Shown piece by piece: positions 52,327 to 62,440 of a DNA stretch of 62,440 nucleotides. The notes under the pieces are model-generated. The model saw only the letters and a list, made by a program, of their open reading frames with translations, had not been told where the DNA came from and ran no database searches. Within the stretch, counting starts at the first letter, position 1; every line of letters starts with the position of its first letter. Both the position numbers and the translations under genes were made by a program. The DNA comes from Seison nebaliae. Lineage: Eukaryota > Rotifera > Pararotatoria > Seisonacea > Seisonidae. The DNA lies in the NCBI GenBank assembly GCA_023231475.1, contig JALJEE010001778.1, forward strand, positions 1 to 62,440. Direction: 5' to 3'.

Positions 52327-54186
52327 TCATTGTTCATATACGATTTCGTCGATTCGTAATAAAGTTTGTTGAAATTGTTTGAAAACGTTGTCAATCCATT
52401 GTTCATTGTCCAAGCAATATTTGAGAGCTTCAGTCTTCAACTTCTCTCCCAAGTCTCCTAATTCGTTGATGGCAGCATGTACCTGTTCCCTGCACATCAC
52501 ATAGAAATGATATTTCATATGAGCGACATCATGACATAATGTGACGATATCATGCATTTTTTTGTTGATTTTAAAACACTATTTTAATTTTGAAAATTAT
52601 ATTTTTAATTTAAAAAAAAAATGAAACTTTCTCCGTATCATTGCTTATTATTTCCATAGTCTTCTTATCATAAATATCTCCTTTGAGAGTTATGTGCAAA
52701 ACAGTTTCATTATCTGATTCGGTGGAGGTGAAAAGTGTATTATAATTTTCAATAGCTTCCTAAATGTCAAATTTGTTATATGTTATTGAAGAAATGAAAT
52801 TGTTTAACTTTGAAGTCGTCCATGAGATTGGAATGAGAACAAAGTGCATGAAATTTAGCATTGAAAATAGCGGACATAATTTCAAGTGCTGGTTTGAAAT
52901 AATCATCTATGAAGAATTTAATGAATTATTTATGATTATTATGAATTTTCAATAAGAAAATGAAAACCATTAATTTTCGATATCTCTTCGATAAACGTAC
53001 TGTCTAATGCTTGACTTAAAAGAATTTGAAGCCAAGTAATGAATATGTCACGTAGGACACTGTAATCATTAAAGACGGTTTTGTATGTTGGAAGATCTTT
53101 CTCACTCACAACGAATACATTGTTATATATTTCTCCATCAATTGGAAAATATTCTTTATAATCGTCACTATCTAATACTCTCTTCTTACCTATCGAAGCA
53201 TAACATCGACGTCCATTTTGAATTGAATCAAAATTGAATTCTTCAAAGAATTTCTTCGCATCAATTCGCCAAATACTTTGTGACTCGATTGGAAACATAC
53301 CATAGCGATACATGAAGAAACCGTTTTGATGGAATTCAACTGGTGGTATTTTATGTTCAATGAAACAAGGACGAACTGGTGGCGCCATCATTTCTGTCTC
53401 CATCATATCAGACATGATATTATTATTTACTGGAACTTTATTATTACTACTTGTACTACTAGTTACAAATTGTTTATTCTGATCGGTGGAATTTCGTTGA
53501 AATCGTTGAGGTTGGAATAATACATGATCAGTAATACTATCATTAACTCCATTAATATGATCATAAAATTCATTTTGGAAACAAGTATTCGATCGATTTG
53601 ATTGAAATTTTGGACATAATTTCATTTGAACTGATTCATTATGTTCGACTATTTCGGTGGTATAAAGTCGATTGTTTATAACGGAAAATTCTTTCGGTGG
53701 AAATAATGCTACCATTCGTAAATTAAAAGGATTTATTGGATTCGACATATCGTATGGAATTGTAGCGATTTCATATTCTTTCGGGTCTCTATTACCTGAT
53801 GATGTGGATGTCAATGTTGTCATTGTATTCCCAAATTGAGAAGAAGATAATGGTTGATGTTGAGAGGGTAATGGAGCATGATCAGAACCAGGAGGACCAT
53901 GTGACGGATGATTAAGATGATGTCCTTGATTTGAATGTTGTTGTTGATGTGTCATATGATTCCCTCCAGGAGTACCAATTCCTTGTCCAAAGTGACTAGG
54001 AGTTGGTCTACCATAATTTGGTTGTCGATTTCCATGATAAGGAAGTGGAGCCATTTGTGGATGTTGTCGATTCGGAGGATTCATTGACGAATAAGGTTCA
54101 TAAAAGAAATTTTCACCATTTTTCGATGGATTATTGAAATTGCCCATCATCGTACGATCATTTTGTCGATATTCATTGCGATTCAT
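52327..54186 (-). CDS. Unrecognised protein with a prion-like N-terminus
   Basis: Four exons, 54186..52968, 52906..52809, 52759..52628 and 52578..52327, giving 566 residues with phases 1, 0 and 0. Residues 1 to about 140 are low complexity, rich in Asn, Gln, His, Pro, Gly and Met, with GNRQPNYGRPTPSHFGQG. Residues about 140-400 look folded (a FNLRMVALFPPKEF segment, then a GFFMYRYGMFPIES segment). The last 160 residues are helical, with LCHDVAHMKYHFYVMCREQ and an acidic end. The layout resembles RNA- or chromatin-associated proteins with a disordered head, but I recognise no domain. The three short downstream exons join in frame and stay helical, which supports the model. Confidence 0.65.
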
Positions 54187-54535
54187 TATGAATAAAATTC
54201 GATTAAATTCAATTGAAAATCAGAAGAAATCGATTAGAAAGAAAGATGGTCTAAGATCAATAAAATAAAATGTTGGTTAGAAGGAAACAGAATGAAAATG
54301 TCGTAATTTGAAATTATTTCGGGAATTATTTTTTCGAAAATAATTATTCCATTATAAATTTTTTATGAATTGAATTAGAAGAGAATAAAAGAATGACACA
54401 CAAAAAACGATTTTCCTTAATTTATAATTTAACTGTTCATCAAGAATTCGTTTAGTGTCTTTCCACAAAATTCTACGATAGAGAATTGAGAAAGTAAATA
54501 AAATTGGAAAAATGATGATTTGAAAACAAATGGCT
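54187..54535. other. Short intergenic spacer downstream of Derlin
   Basis: About 350 bases containing the 5' side of the minus-strand gene ending at 54186 and the Derlin 3' end. The 88-codon frame at 54352-54618 partly overlaps Derlin in another frame and is not supported. Confidence 0.45.
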
Positions 54536-55375
54536 TCAATTCCAATTATATCCTCCAGGACGAATGATCCGATTTCTATTTTCATTATCGTCATTGTTCC
54601 CATTATTATTACCATCATCTACATTCTCAGTCCGTTCATTGTTATTATCTCCACCATTCGTCATATTCCTGTATGTTTCGTCGTTTAATTCTTCTTCGAT
54701 TATCGGATGAATTTGTTCATTCTGATTTGCATTCTGATCCAATTGGTCGAATAATCGATGAAGAATATTCGGTGTTTTCAATATTCGGAAACCATCATCT
54801 TGATAGGGGAAAACGTCTTCTAAAAAATAATATAAATGTCCTGCAGCTATTCCCACCACATCAATAATGAATTGATTGCCCAAAATGAATGAGACAGCAA
54901 GTAGAGCCCAATGGAGATTGATTGCACGGAAATTGAATAATCCCATAAAATTCATACGAATTTGAGGATTTCTCCTTCCCCAAATATACACCAACATTAT
55001 CGTAAATGCATTGTAGAGAAAGAAGACATTATAAAAACAAGCGAACAATGTTATCATGACAGTGCCGAAAAGACAAAGAAAAAAGAAATCGGCCGTACGT
55101 CCTCGAAATGATCCTTCTTCCAAATATCGACAGTAGCGGAACATGAAGAGAATTTGAAAGAAGAAATTAAATCCAATATTTCCCATGTAACAAAAATTGG
55201 TGAATAATCTCCAAATCTGAAATTTTCTAAAAATCAGATGAGGATTAAAATACAATTGATATGGATTGATCCATTGACTCTCTACGAGTGCTGTGGTGAC
55301 GATGCATGCTGTCGTATATCCTCGAGTAATCGGAGGAATTTGCATATACTCATTATATAAATTCTGAATTGCCAT
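54536..55375 (-). CDS. DERL2: Derlin-2-type ERAD membrane protein
   Basis: Intronless, 279 residues (human Derlin-2 has 239). The rhomboid-like pseudoprotease core is intact: [18 protein letters not shown] at the N-terminus, [18 protein letters not shown], the [12 protein letters not shown] loop and [15 protein letters not shown] after the last helix. No Ser-His dyad of active rhomboids is expected in this family. Derlins form the ER channel that hands misfolded proteins to p97. The C-terminal tail carries an insert rich in Asn and Asp before the conserved RPGGYNW ending, which accounts for the extra length. It is divergent from the GST gene. Confidence 0.95.
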   Translation of the reverse strand: MAIQNLYNEYMQIPPITRGYTTACIVTTALVESQWINPYQLYFNPHLIFRKFQIWRLFTNFCYMGNIGFNFFFQILFMFRYCRYLEEGSFRGRTADFFFLCLFGTVMITLFACFYNVFFLYNAFTIMLVYIWGRRNPQIRMNFMGLFNFRAINLHWALLAVSFILGNQFIIDVVGIAAGHLYYFLEDVFPYQDDGFRILKTPNILHRLFDQLDQNANQNEQIHPIIEEELNDETYRNMTNGGDNNNERTENVDDGNNNGNNDDNENRNRIIRPGGYNWN

Positions 55376-56212
55376 TACACTTCACTATTCGGCTCGTCAC
55401 TCGTTCGAGTAAACTATTGCAAGACAATTCAAAAATACACGTTTCCAATTACTGATGTGCTGTATGTTTTATGTTCGAAGTATTTGTGTTCCTTCTTTAT
55501 TTTACTGTGGAGAGCTTAGATGTTAAAAAAACATTTTAAATTTTATACAAAATTTTTTTGCTTTTAAATTTTTTTCTAATTTATTTCCACTATATCATTA
55601 AGCTTAATTTACTATTCGTACAGGTTTATATATTATAAAATTATTTTTAATTATTTTTAAATTTATATTTTATTCTTTATTTTGTTATCTTTTAAATTTT
55701 CTAATTTTTTTTTTCAATTGAATATTTTATATTTCACGAAAGTTTTATGATTGTTATTGGAAGGTTACTTATAATATCTTGTAATGACTAATAATCGGAA
55801 AAAATTTAAATAAACATAAAAATATTTTGATTGACATTTAAACATGAACGGTTTAATGATATCGTAATAGAGATGATGAAGTAGATTTGAAGATGAATTA
55901 TTACACAAAATGATGATAAATGATATAATTTGATAATGTGAAAATGATTATTTTTAATTTATTAATTTCAGTCGATAATGAACGATAATGTGTTCAGAGA
56001 ACAATAGAGTACCAATACATCATCAATACTGAATTGTATTATGATCAAATTGATATGATGTGAGTCATGTTGTTGATAAATAATAAAATGTTAATTATTT
56101 TCCCCATCAATTAGTGACGTCAAGTCTTAATCGACCGTGTAGATGATATAAATATCATTTTGTTCGAATATCATTTACTTTCAAATATTATTTGAATTTT
56201 AAAGGAGAAAAA
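55376..56212. other. Divergent promoter region, Derlin and GST
   Basis: About 840 bases. Long A/T-rich stretches lie near 55525-55720. A TATA box for GST lies at 56147. Confidence 0.5.
56147..56153 (+). promoter_or_regulatory. TATA-like box of the GST gene
   Basis: TATAAAT 66 bases before the GST start codon; position fits a short leader. Confidence 0.45.
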
Positions 56213-56845
56213 ATGAGTGAAATTAAATTATTATACTTCAACTTCCGAGGTCGTGCTGAAGTAATTCGATTGATGTTGCATATGTCGAAGGTGGAATTTG
56301 AGGATAAACGGTTTACAAATTTTCAAGAATGGCAGGATAATAAGGAAGGAATTCCAGAAGGCAATCTTCCAATTCTCCAAATTGATGGAAAGGATTTGAA
56401 GAATGGAATGGCTGTCGTGAAATATTTAGCACGCAAATATAACTTATATGGGGAAACGAATGAAGAGAAATATAAGATCGATTATATTACTGAGAATATT
56501 ATCGATTTATATCAAACGTTTGCAGTACAAAATATTCCGAAAGCTGTCTTATTTTATGGACCGGAACATGAAGAAACTAAAGAATTGATCAAAGGATTTG
56601 TTGACGCTACGCTTAATACTTGGTTACCGATGATGGATAAAGAATTAGGAGAAGGTGATCAATATCTCGTGAATAATAAAATGTCGTTTGCTGATCTGAT
56701 GTTCTACGAAGCATTGGTAACTCTCAGTATTCTCGATCCGAAAATTTTAGAAAAATTTTCCAAGTTAACTAAATTTCAAGAATTCTTCGCAAGTCACGAG
56801 AACTTGAAAGATTATTTGGAGAAACGACCAAGTACTTTAATTTAG
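56213..56845 (+). CDS. Sigma-type glutathione S-transferase
   Basis: Intronless, 210 residues from ATG 56213 (a TTG lies in frame at 56192 but is not needed). Catalytic Tyr8 lies in LLYFNFRGRAEVIR. The thioredoxin-like domain follows, with the cis-Pro motif in GNLPILQIDG, then the KYLARKYNLYG hinge and an all-helical C-terminal domain with NKMSFADLMFYEAL. These are features of sigma/prostaglandin-D-synthase-like GSTs, abundant in invertebrates. The role is conjugation of glutathione to lipid peroxidation products or prostanoid-type isomerisation. AATAAA is at 57029-57034. Confidence 0.93.
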   Translation: MSEIKLLYFNFRGRAEVIRLMLHMSKVEFEDKRFTNFQEWQDNKEGIPEGNLPILQIDGKDLKNGMAVVKYLARKYNLYGETNEEKYKIDYITENIIDLYQTFAVQNIPKAVLFYGPEHEETKELIKGFVDATLNTWLPMMDKELGEGDQYLVNNKMSFADLMFYEALVTLSILDPKILEKFSKLTKFQEFFASHENLKDYLEKRPSTLI

Positions 56846-57108
56846 AATTTGATTAAAAGTTCAATAAGAAAATTTACTTTAATTAAATTTCCCAGGAACA
56901 ACATTAAGGAAATTAGAAATTTATTTGCTTTCATTCACTTATCATCATTCTTCTCATTGACATTCATTTGTCAAATGACTGGCGACCTCAGTGTAAGGTT
57001 CGTAGTTAGTTTGAACATTTCCTTCTTCAATAAATAAATAAACAATTCAAATTCTAATCTAAAAAAAAATATAAAATATTTTTCTTTGTCATTCATTCTA
57101 AAAAAAAA

Positions 57109-58689
57109 ATGAAATTTTTGTTTCTTTTATTTATCGTTGTCTCTTTGGAATACGGTCATTCTTTTCGTTATAATCGACGATATTCTCGTTATGGAAAATT
57201 AGGAGAACCTCATTCCTCACTTCAATATGAAGAAGTTGATGATTTATGGTTTTATCAGAAATTAGATCATTTTTCTGATAATCCAACAACATGGAAACAA
57301 AGATATTTTATTAATTCTCAATATTTCGATAAATCGAATGGTCCAATTTTCTTGATGATTGGTGGTGAAGGTGAAGCTAGTAAGAAATGGATGACATCAG
57401 GAGCATGGACAGAATATGCGAAAAAATTCAATGCACTTCTAATTCAAATTGAACATCGTTTTTATGGAAAGAGTCAACCAACTGAAGATTTGTCAGTAAA
57501 AAATCTTTCTTATCTTTCTAGTCGTCAAGCTCTGAATGATTTGGGGAATTTCCGAGAATTTATTCGAATTCAATTCGAATTATCGGATAAGAAGAATAAA
57601 TGGATTTCATTTGGTGGATCATATCCAGGTAGTTTATCTGCATGGTTCCGTCTCAAATATCCTCATTTGGTTCATGCTGCTATATCGTCCAGTGGACCAT
57701 TATATGCTGAAACGGATTTCTATCAGTATTTAGAGGTCGTCCAAAATTCTATTAGATCGATGGCTAATGATGGGGAGAAATGTTTATCTTCCATCACTAA
57801 AGCAATAAGTACATTAGAAGATTTGGTAAATCGAGAACAATTCGATGAGATCACTCAACGATTTAAATTGTGCACTCCACTCGTAAAAGATACGAATGAT
57901 ATCGAAAATTTTTTCTCGACCGTTTCTGGTAATTTCGAAGATGTTGTTCAATATAATCGAGATAATCGTGCAGGAATGGTTTCACTTCTTTATTTTCTTT
58001 ATTAATAATTAATAATAATTATAGGAACATAAAAATTTGACTATTTCTTATTTATGTGATCTAATGACGAATGAAGCGAATGATCCATTGACGAATTTTA
58101 TCGCAGTCAATAACGCTTATCTAAGTAGCCATGATGAGAATTGTACAGATTTCAATTATGAAGAAATGATTGAAGAAGTTTTATTTTGAATTATTATTAA
58201 TTTAATTATGAAATTATTTTTCAGTTGCAAAATATAAAGTGGGATAAAACAGGTGCATCAAATGGAAGACAATGGATATATCAAACTTGTGCCGAATTCG
58301 GATGGTATCAATCATCAACTTCAACTCAACAACCGTTTGGACATCGTTTTCCGATAGACTTCTGGACGAAACAATGTTACGATGTTTATGGAGAGAAATT
58401 CATGAAAGATAATATTCAATCGAATGTAAATAATACGAACATCTTCTACGGATCAAGACAATTGCCTGTCAGTCGTGTCGTATTTGTAAACGGATTGATC
58501 GATCCGTGGCATTCTATGGGTATTTATTCATCGGACCAATTGTCACCTGATACAACTAATACACCCATTATCGTTATTGATCAAGGAGCACATTGTTCCA
58601 ATATGTATCCATCATTATCGACAGATAGTCAAGAATTGAAAGACGCTAAACAACATATACAATCGTGGATAGCTTACTTTTTAAAATAA
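57109..58689 (+). CDS. S28 serine carboxypeptidase (PRSS16/prolyl carboxypeptidase family)
   Basis: Three exons, 57109..57978, 58025..58177 and 58225..58689, giving 495 residues; both introns are phase 0. A signal peptide (residues 1 to about 18) precedes the mature enzyme, which begins its core with the YQKLDHFSD motif typical of S28. The nucleophile is Ser171 in GGSYPGS, and the other triad members are Asp434 (NGLIDPW) and His464 (DQGAHCS). All are intact. The family removes residues after proline or acts in lysosomes and secreted fluids. The presence of NGLIDPWHSMG and the length agree with PRSS16-like enzymes of invertebrates. A TATAAAAT at 57070 is close to the ATG. Confidence 0.94.
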
Positions 58690-58835
58690 TTAAAATTTTT
58701 TTTATTCTTATAAAAATTTCATTATTTTTCAACTCAATCAATTTTTCTTTCCATCCGTTCTCCTGTTAATGACTAGATCAATTTATTCCAATAATTTCAT
58801 TCAATAAAATTTCCTTTAAACGATTTTGAAAGAGA

Positions 58836-60525
58836 ATGAAGACTACATCAGGAATTGAAGATGAATTAGTTCATTCCGTCAAATATCGTCCAAGTTACAT
58901 CAATTCGTTAAAGTTAAATTAATGTAAAATGTATCGAATGTGAATCAAGTCCAACAACTTTATGATCAGGAAATGGTTGGATTACGACCGAGAATCTCAT
59001 TCAAAAATTTACGATACATATTCCTCGGATTAAGTATATTCTTCGCAATCTGTTCCGGAACAAGTGTTGCTCTGAAATCGAAAGTTTAATATTTATCTCC
59101 AAAACTCCAATTCTTCTCAGCTCCATCGATTAGAAGTCTTTTACACGAAGGATTGTGTAATGATTGATGAATCATTAAAGGATTTCCTCTTATCTAATAT
59201 TACTGAGGAAACGAAAATTAATCACCCATTCAAATTTGATAAAATAATTAACTGTCAAGATTATGTGAACAAGAATAATGGGAAGACATGTACTTGTATT
59301 AAGATAATAGATGTAGATGATGATTTCCTTGTTAATTCATTTGATGTTTTTGCATCAAACAAAATTCATCATTTTTAGGGTACCGTTTTCTTATACTATA
59401 AATTGGATGTGTTCTTTGAAAATCACAGGAAAATCTTAAGAAGTAGAGATCTCTTACAATTACGAGGATATTTTGATACACCTTTAGAAGAAAGTTTATC
59501 ATTTATCAACCAATTTAAATCTTTTAATTGTTTATCATTTTTTATTTATATCATAACTTTATCAGCAAATGATAATGCATTTGTTCTATCGAAATTCTTT
59601 GGGGTGGTTAATCCGAAAAGCAAAATTAATAGATTTTGTGATCCTTTATCGTATGCGATGAATATATCACAGAATGAAAAAGGAAATCCTATTAGTAAAA
59701 CATACTGTTCCTTTTTTTTTTAAATATTTTAATTTTTAAAAAATGTTTCCGATAGTTCCTTGTGGAATTCTAGCAGATATTATTTACAATGACACTTTTA
59801 AATTATTCAAATATAAACCTTACAAGCGAGAAGCAGAAATTGATTTTTTCCGCGGAAATGTACTACCTATTGATATTAAACAGTCGGACATTGCACTAAA
59901 TATTGATCAGCGAAGATTTAGTTTCCCTTCAAGTTTATATTGATAAATTCTTAAAATTAATTTAATATAAAAATTATTTATATTAATTAATATAAATTAA
60001 TTTCTTCATTTAAGACATCGATAATTTAGAAATACTACCTAATTGGCAAACACATTATTGTCCACGATTAAACAGTTGTAATTGGACCGAATTATTGAGG
60101 AGTGACATGTGTTAATATGATTCTATTGATAATTGAATTTCATGCATATTTTGTATCATATTCCAGTTAATTATGAGTTATTAATGAATTGGGTTAGACC
60201 AAATGCTTTAAGTAATACGCCGAAATTGATGGGAAAGATTGAATCTAAAGAAAGAGTTACTTTAGGCAAAGGTCGATATATTCTTCTTGTAAATTTAGGT
60301 AAGTTCGTTTTATGTTGTTTAATTCAATATTTCATTTTAAACAATCTGATAGCATATCCAAAGTTCTCCAAAAATAATCATCGACGTTTTATTCTGGCAA
60401 ATATCTCATTATTTGGTAATTCCTTAGGATATATCACCGTTTCCAACATAACCATATCAATAACTTGTCTAATATTAACTATATGTTTCTTCAATTTGAC
60501 ACGTTTCAATGTTAACTATAAGTGA
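58836..60525 (+). CDS. TMEM30A: CDC50/TMEM30 subunit of P4-ATPase flippases
   Basis: Eight exons, 58836..58893, 58950..59083, 59121..59330, 59379..59706, 59756..59932, 60015..60110, 60167..60298 and 60353..60525, giving about 435 residues; phases agree at all joins. The N-terminal helix (NLRYIFLGLSIFFAICSG) follows a QQLYD motif. The exoplasmic loop has TCTC, GTVFLYYKLDVFFENHRK, the PCG motif as FPCGILADIIYNDTF, and NYELLMNWVRPNA; the second helix (TISITCLILTICFF) is at the C-terminus. All have counterparts in CDC50 proteins, which chaperone lipid flippases out of the ER. Exon 4 contains a 36-base stretch near 59530 that could be an in-frame intron, changing the length by 12 residues. Confidence 0.85.
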
Positions 60526-61025
60526 ATTTCTTCTTTTAAATTATTGTTAATTAATTTATAAGGTTACAAATGATCATATCGAATTTATCGAATTTATTGA
60601 ATTTAACGAAAATAGTGTACATTCAATATCGTATACAAATTATTAAATAATCATAATACATTGTAGAGAATACAAGGAAAATTTATGCTTGTTTCATGTT
60701 TGTTTGATTTCTGCATTTTCAAATATTTCACCATCACTTTTACATGTTGAGTAAATGAGTAGAATTTATGGATAAAACAATTGTATAAATACGCCGTTTT
60801 AAACCCTCGAAGAACAGTAAAAAACTTTAAGTTTTAAAACAAAAAAATTCAATTCTACAAAAATTTTATTGAATATTCTAATCTATTATTGATTTGGCTA
60901 TTGTTTGGTTCAAGGCAATTTTGCCCATAGACTTGAAGAAAGTTATTTCTAACATTACGCGATTCAAAATAATTATTCTTGAAATTCGCGAAATTAATTC
61001 ATGAATGCAAACTTCCATTCTTAAC
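60526..61025. other. Intergenic spacer with a TATA box
   Basis: 500 bases of AT-rich DNA upstream of the second secreted-peptide gene. Apart from the TATA box at 60784 nothing is recognised. The minus frame at 60878-61072 is the reverse of the peptide's 5' end. Confidence 0.45.
60784..60790 (+). promoter_or_regulatory. TATA-like box upstream of a secreted-peptide gene
   Basis: TATAAAT, about 242 bases before the ATG at 61026. The distance is long for a TATA promoter unless the leader is long or spliced. Confidence 0.3.
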
Positions 61026-61245
61026 ATGAAACTAGTATTATTTGTCACCTTTATCTTCACAATCATTTTCATGGAATCTTTATCGCAGATACATGGTGAG
61101 ACTAGTAGAAAATGTCATTATACTTTATTTCCAGGTTATTCTTTTCAATTGTATCTAATTTGATTAATTTCATTAATCAGAAATTAAACGTCGCTCACTT
61201 TTTGGTTATATCAGTAGACTTATAGAAAGTGACAGTTGTAATTAG
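61026..61245 (+). CDS. Very short secreted peptide precursor
   Basis: Two exons, 61026..61095 and 61181..61245, giving 44 residues with one phase-1 intron. Residues 1 to about 20 are a signal peptide (LVLFVTFIFTIIFM core). After IHEIKRR, a tribasic cleavage site, comes a 16-residue peptide beginning SLFGYISRLI, with a single Cys before the final Asn. The layout is a one-peptide neuropeptide or antimicrobial precursor. Its donor is GTGAGA, one of only a few in the window without T at position +3. I know no match for the mature peptide. Confidence 0.5.
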
Positions 61246-61782
61246 AGACATTATATAAATTTCGTTTATTCTTAATGTTACTATCTTGTTATCATTCAAT
61301 ACATAATGGCTATATTATACGAAAACTATAGAAATTTTTCTTATTTTATACACGAGAAATAAAATGATATGGGCTTTATCGAATTTTACCGAGAAAAATC
61401 ATAAAACAAAAAGAAATTATATTACCATTAAAAATCGGAATGAAATTTTATCGTTGGAATTGAGGATATTTACGTCATATCTTATGATTATTCGCATAAA
61501 ATGGAGAAACTTTTAATCGAAATAAAAGAAAAGATCAATATCACTATTTAAAAACTGAATCAATAAACTGTTCCACGGATAAGTCGATGAAAGAAATGCG
61601 AATTTACTATATTTAATTAGTGAATTTGGAGTCGATATTCATTGTTGATTTTCAACAAAGGATGATTAATAGAAGTTAACTTATATTGTGTCAGACATTT
61701 CGGCTTCAACTCGGATCAGAATATTCTTAAATTCAACTTGTAGCAAATTTCATAAACTTCCAAAACAAGAATACTATAGAGA
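61246..61782. other. Intergenic spacer
   Basis: 540 bases of AT-rich DNA between the peptide gene and the lectin-like gene. No feature is recognised. Confidence 0.45.
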
Positions 61783-62373
61783 ATGAAATTGTTTATCAAT
61801 TTTAAATTGACTCAATGGATAATCGCATTAATATTAACTTGGATTCATCAATCCATAAGATTTGTATCATCGAATTATACGTACATATTAAACGATGACG
61901 ATTCTATAAATTATCTGTATAAAACTACTTTTTGTACATTTGCTGATGCTTCAAGCTATTGTTTAACTAAAGAAAACGGTTATCGATTGCTAAATTACGT
62001 GAATGGGGCCTTTTTGGAGCATATTTGCAGCCATGAGATCAGTAAGTTTTTTATTGCAATTAATCGAATAGGAAACGAAGTCTATACCACTGATTTTTCC
62101 AACAAAAACAAAGTAAATATTACAAATACTGTATATGATCCCAAACAAAATTCTCAAAGTATAGAGTTGATATATACATGTAGAACTAGAACAACCGAAT
62201 ACTGCAACGAAGGGAGTGAAGCAAACCCTATTTGCATCAGAGCATCCTCATCCTCTTCTACCACCACAACGACAACGAGAACGACAACCACAACCAGAAC
62301 AACCACAACAATGACAACAAGAACTATAACTAATACTACTACTACAACTATCACAGTTAGAAATTGTAAGTAG
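61783..62373 (+). CDS. C-type-lectin-like secreted protein with Thr-rich tail, possibly incomplete
   Basis: ATG 61783 starts a hydrophobic signal region (residues about 12-29), then about 110 residues with a weak C-type-lectin pattern: TFADASSYC, a G..L segment, FFIAINRIG in the place of the FWIG strand, and several Cys. A Thr/Arg-rich mucin-like stretch encoded by ACA/ACT repeats follows from about residue 155. The frame ends at TAG 62373, but GTAAGT lies at 62366, so the gene may instead splice to an exon outside the window. The lectin assignment rests on layout rather than calcium-binding motifs, which are not evident here. Confidence 0.55.
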   Translation: MKLFINFKLTQWIIALILTWIHQSIRFVSSNYTYILNDDDSINYLYKTTFCTFADASSYCLTKENGYRLLNYVNGAFLEHICSHEISKFFIAINRIGNEVYTTDFSNKNKVNITNTVYDPKQNSQSIELIYTCRTRTTEYCNEGSEANPICIRASSSSSTTTTTTRTTTTTRTTTTMTTRTITNTTTTTITVRNCK

Positions 62374-62440
62374 TACGTAGTCGACTACAGGTTGCGTGAC
62401 GTGACGTGAGTAAATGAGTGGTTCTCTTAACGTAAATTTA

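Noticed and set aside
62154-62354. Minus-strand Val-rich frame
   Set aside because: It is the reverse of the ACA/ACT Thr repeats of the lectin-like gene.

Overview
This window is nuclear DNA of a compact, AT-rich animal genome. It carries about twenty protein genes, nearly all with animal-wide relatives: nicastrin, Chibby, cullin-3, ARL1, a YPEL5-type protein, a doublecortin protein, VPS35L, an LMX1-class LIM-homeodomain factor, Derlin-2, a CDC50 subunit, cathepsin D, a sigma-type GST and an S28 peptidase. Introns are mostly 36-70 bases. I could not settle the phylum. The short introns and gene set fit a small ecdysozoan (nematode or mite) or another compact invertebrate. No rRNA, tRNA, CRISPR array or bacterial operon was seen.

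Layout. Bases 1-10.3 kb are gene-dense: a cut-off gene on the minus strand, Chibby and nicastrin on plus, a coiled-coil protein on plus, a membrane-anchored coiled-coil protein on minus, and cullin-3 on minus. From 11.7 to 20.5 kb come ARL1 (minus), a YPEL5-type protein with a very long Ser/Thr/Asn-rich tail (plus) and a two-domain doublecortin protein with a C-terminal IQ motif (plus). From 20.5 to 32.4 kb the DNA is sparse and holds two paralogous Ig-domain surface proteins about 6.3 kb apart. From 32.6 to 40.2 kb are a small secreted peptide, VPS35L (minus), a small Cys-rich membrane or secreted protein (minus) and cathepsin D (plus). At 42.5-43.2 kb is a near-perfect foldback transposon with hAT-like ends and 8-bp target duplications. 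From 44.3 to 46.65 kb is the LIM-homeodomain gene with about 3.9 kb of empty upstream DNA. From 50.5 to 62.4 kb are two unrecognised proteins, Derlin-2, GST, the S28 peptidase, CDC50, a second small secreted peptide and a C-type-lectin-like, Thr-rich protein at the edge.

The genes do not form one pathway. Several act in membrane traffic and proteostasis (ARL1 at the Golgi, VPS35L in endosomal recycling, CDC50 with flippases, Derlin in ERAD, cullin-3 in ubiquitylation, nicastrin in gamma-secretase). Two have relatives at centrioles or cilia (Chibby, doublecortin).

The most striking general feature is splicing. In the 61 introns modelled by hand from reading frame and homology, 55 donors begin GTT rather than GTA or GTG, and about a quarter of acceptors end in AAG. 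The two small secreted-peptide genes are among the few with canonical GTAAG or GTGAG donors. All exon models were inferred by eye from frame, phase and remembered family features; none was computed or checked against transcripts.
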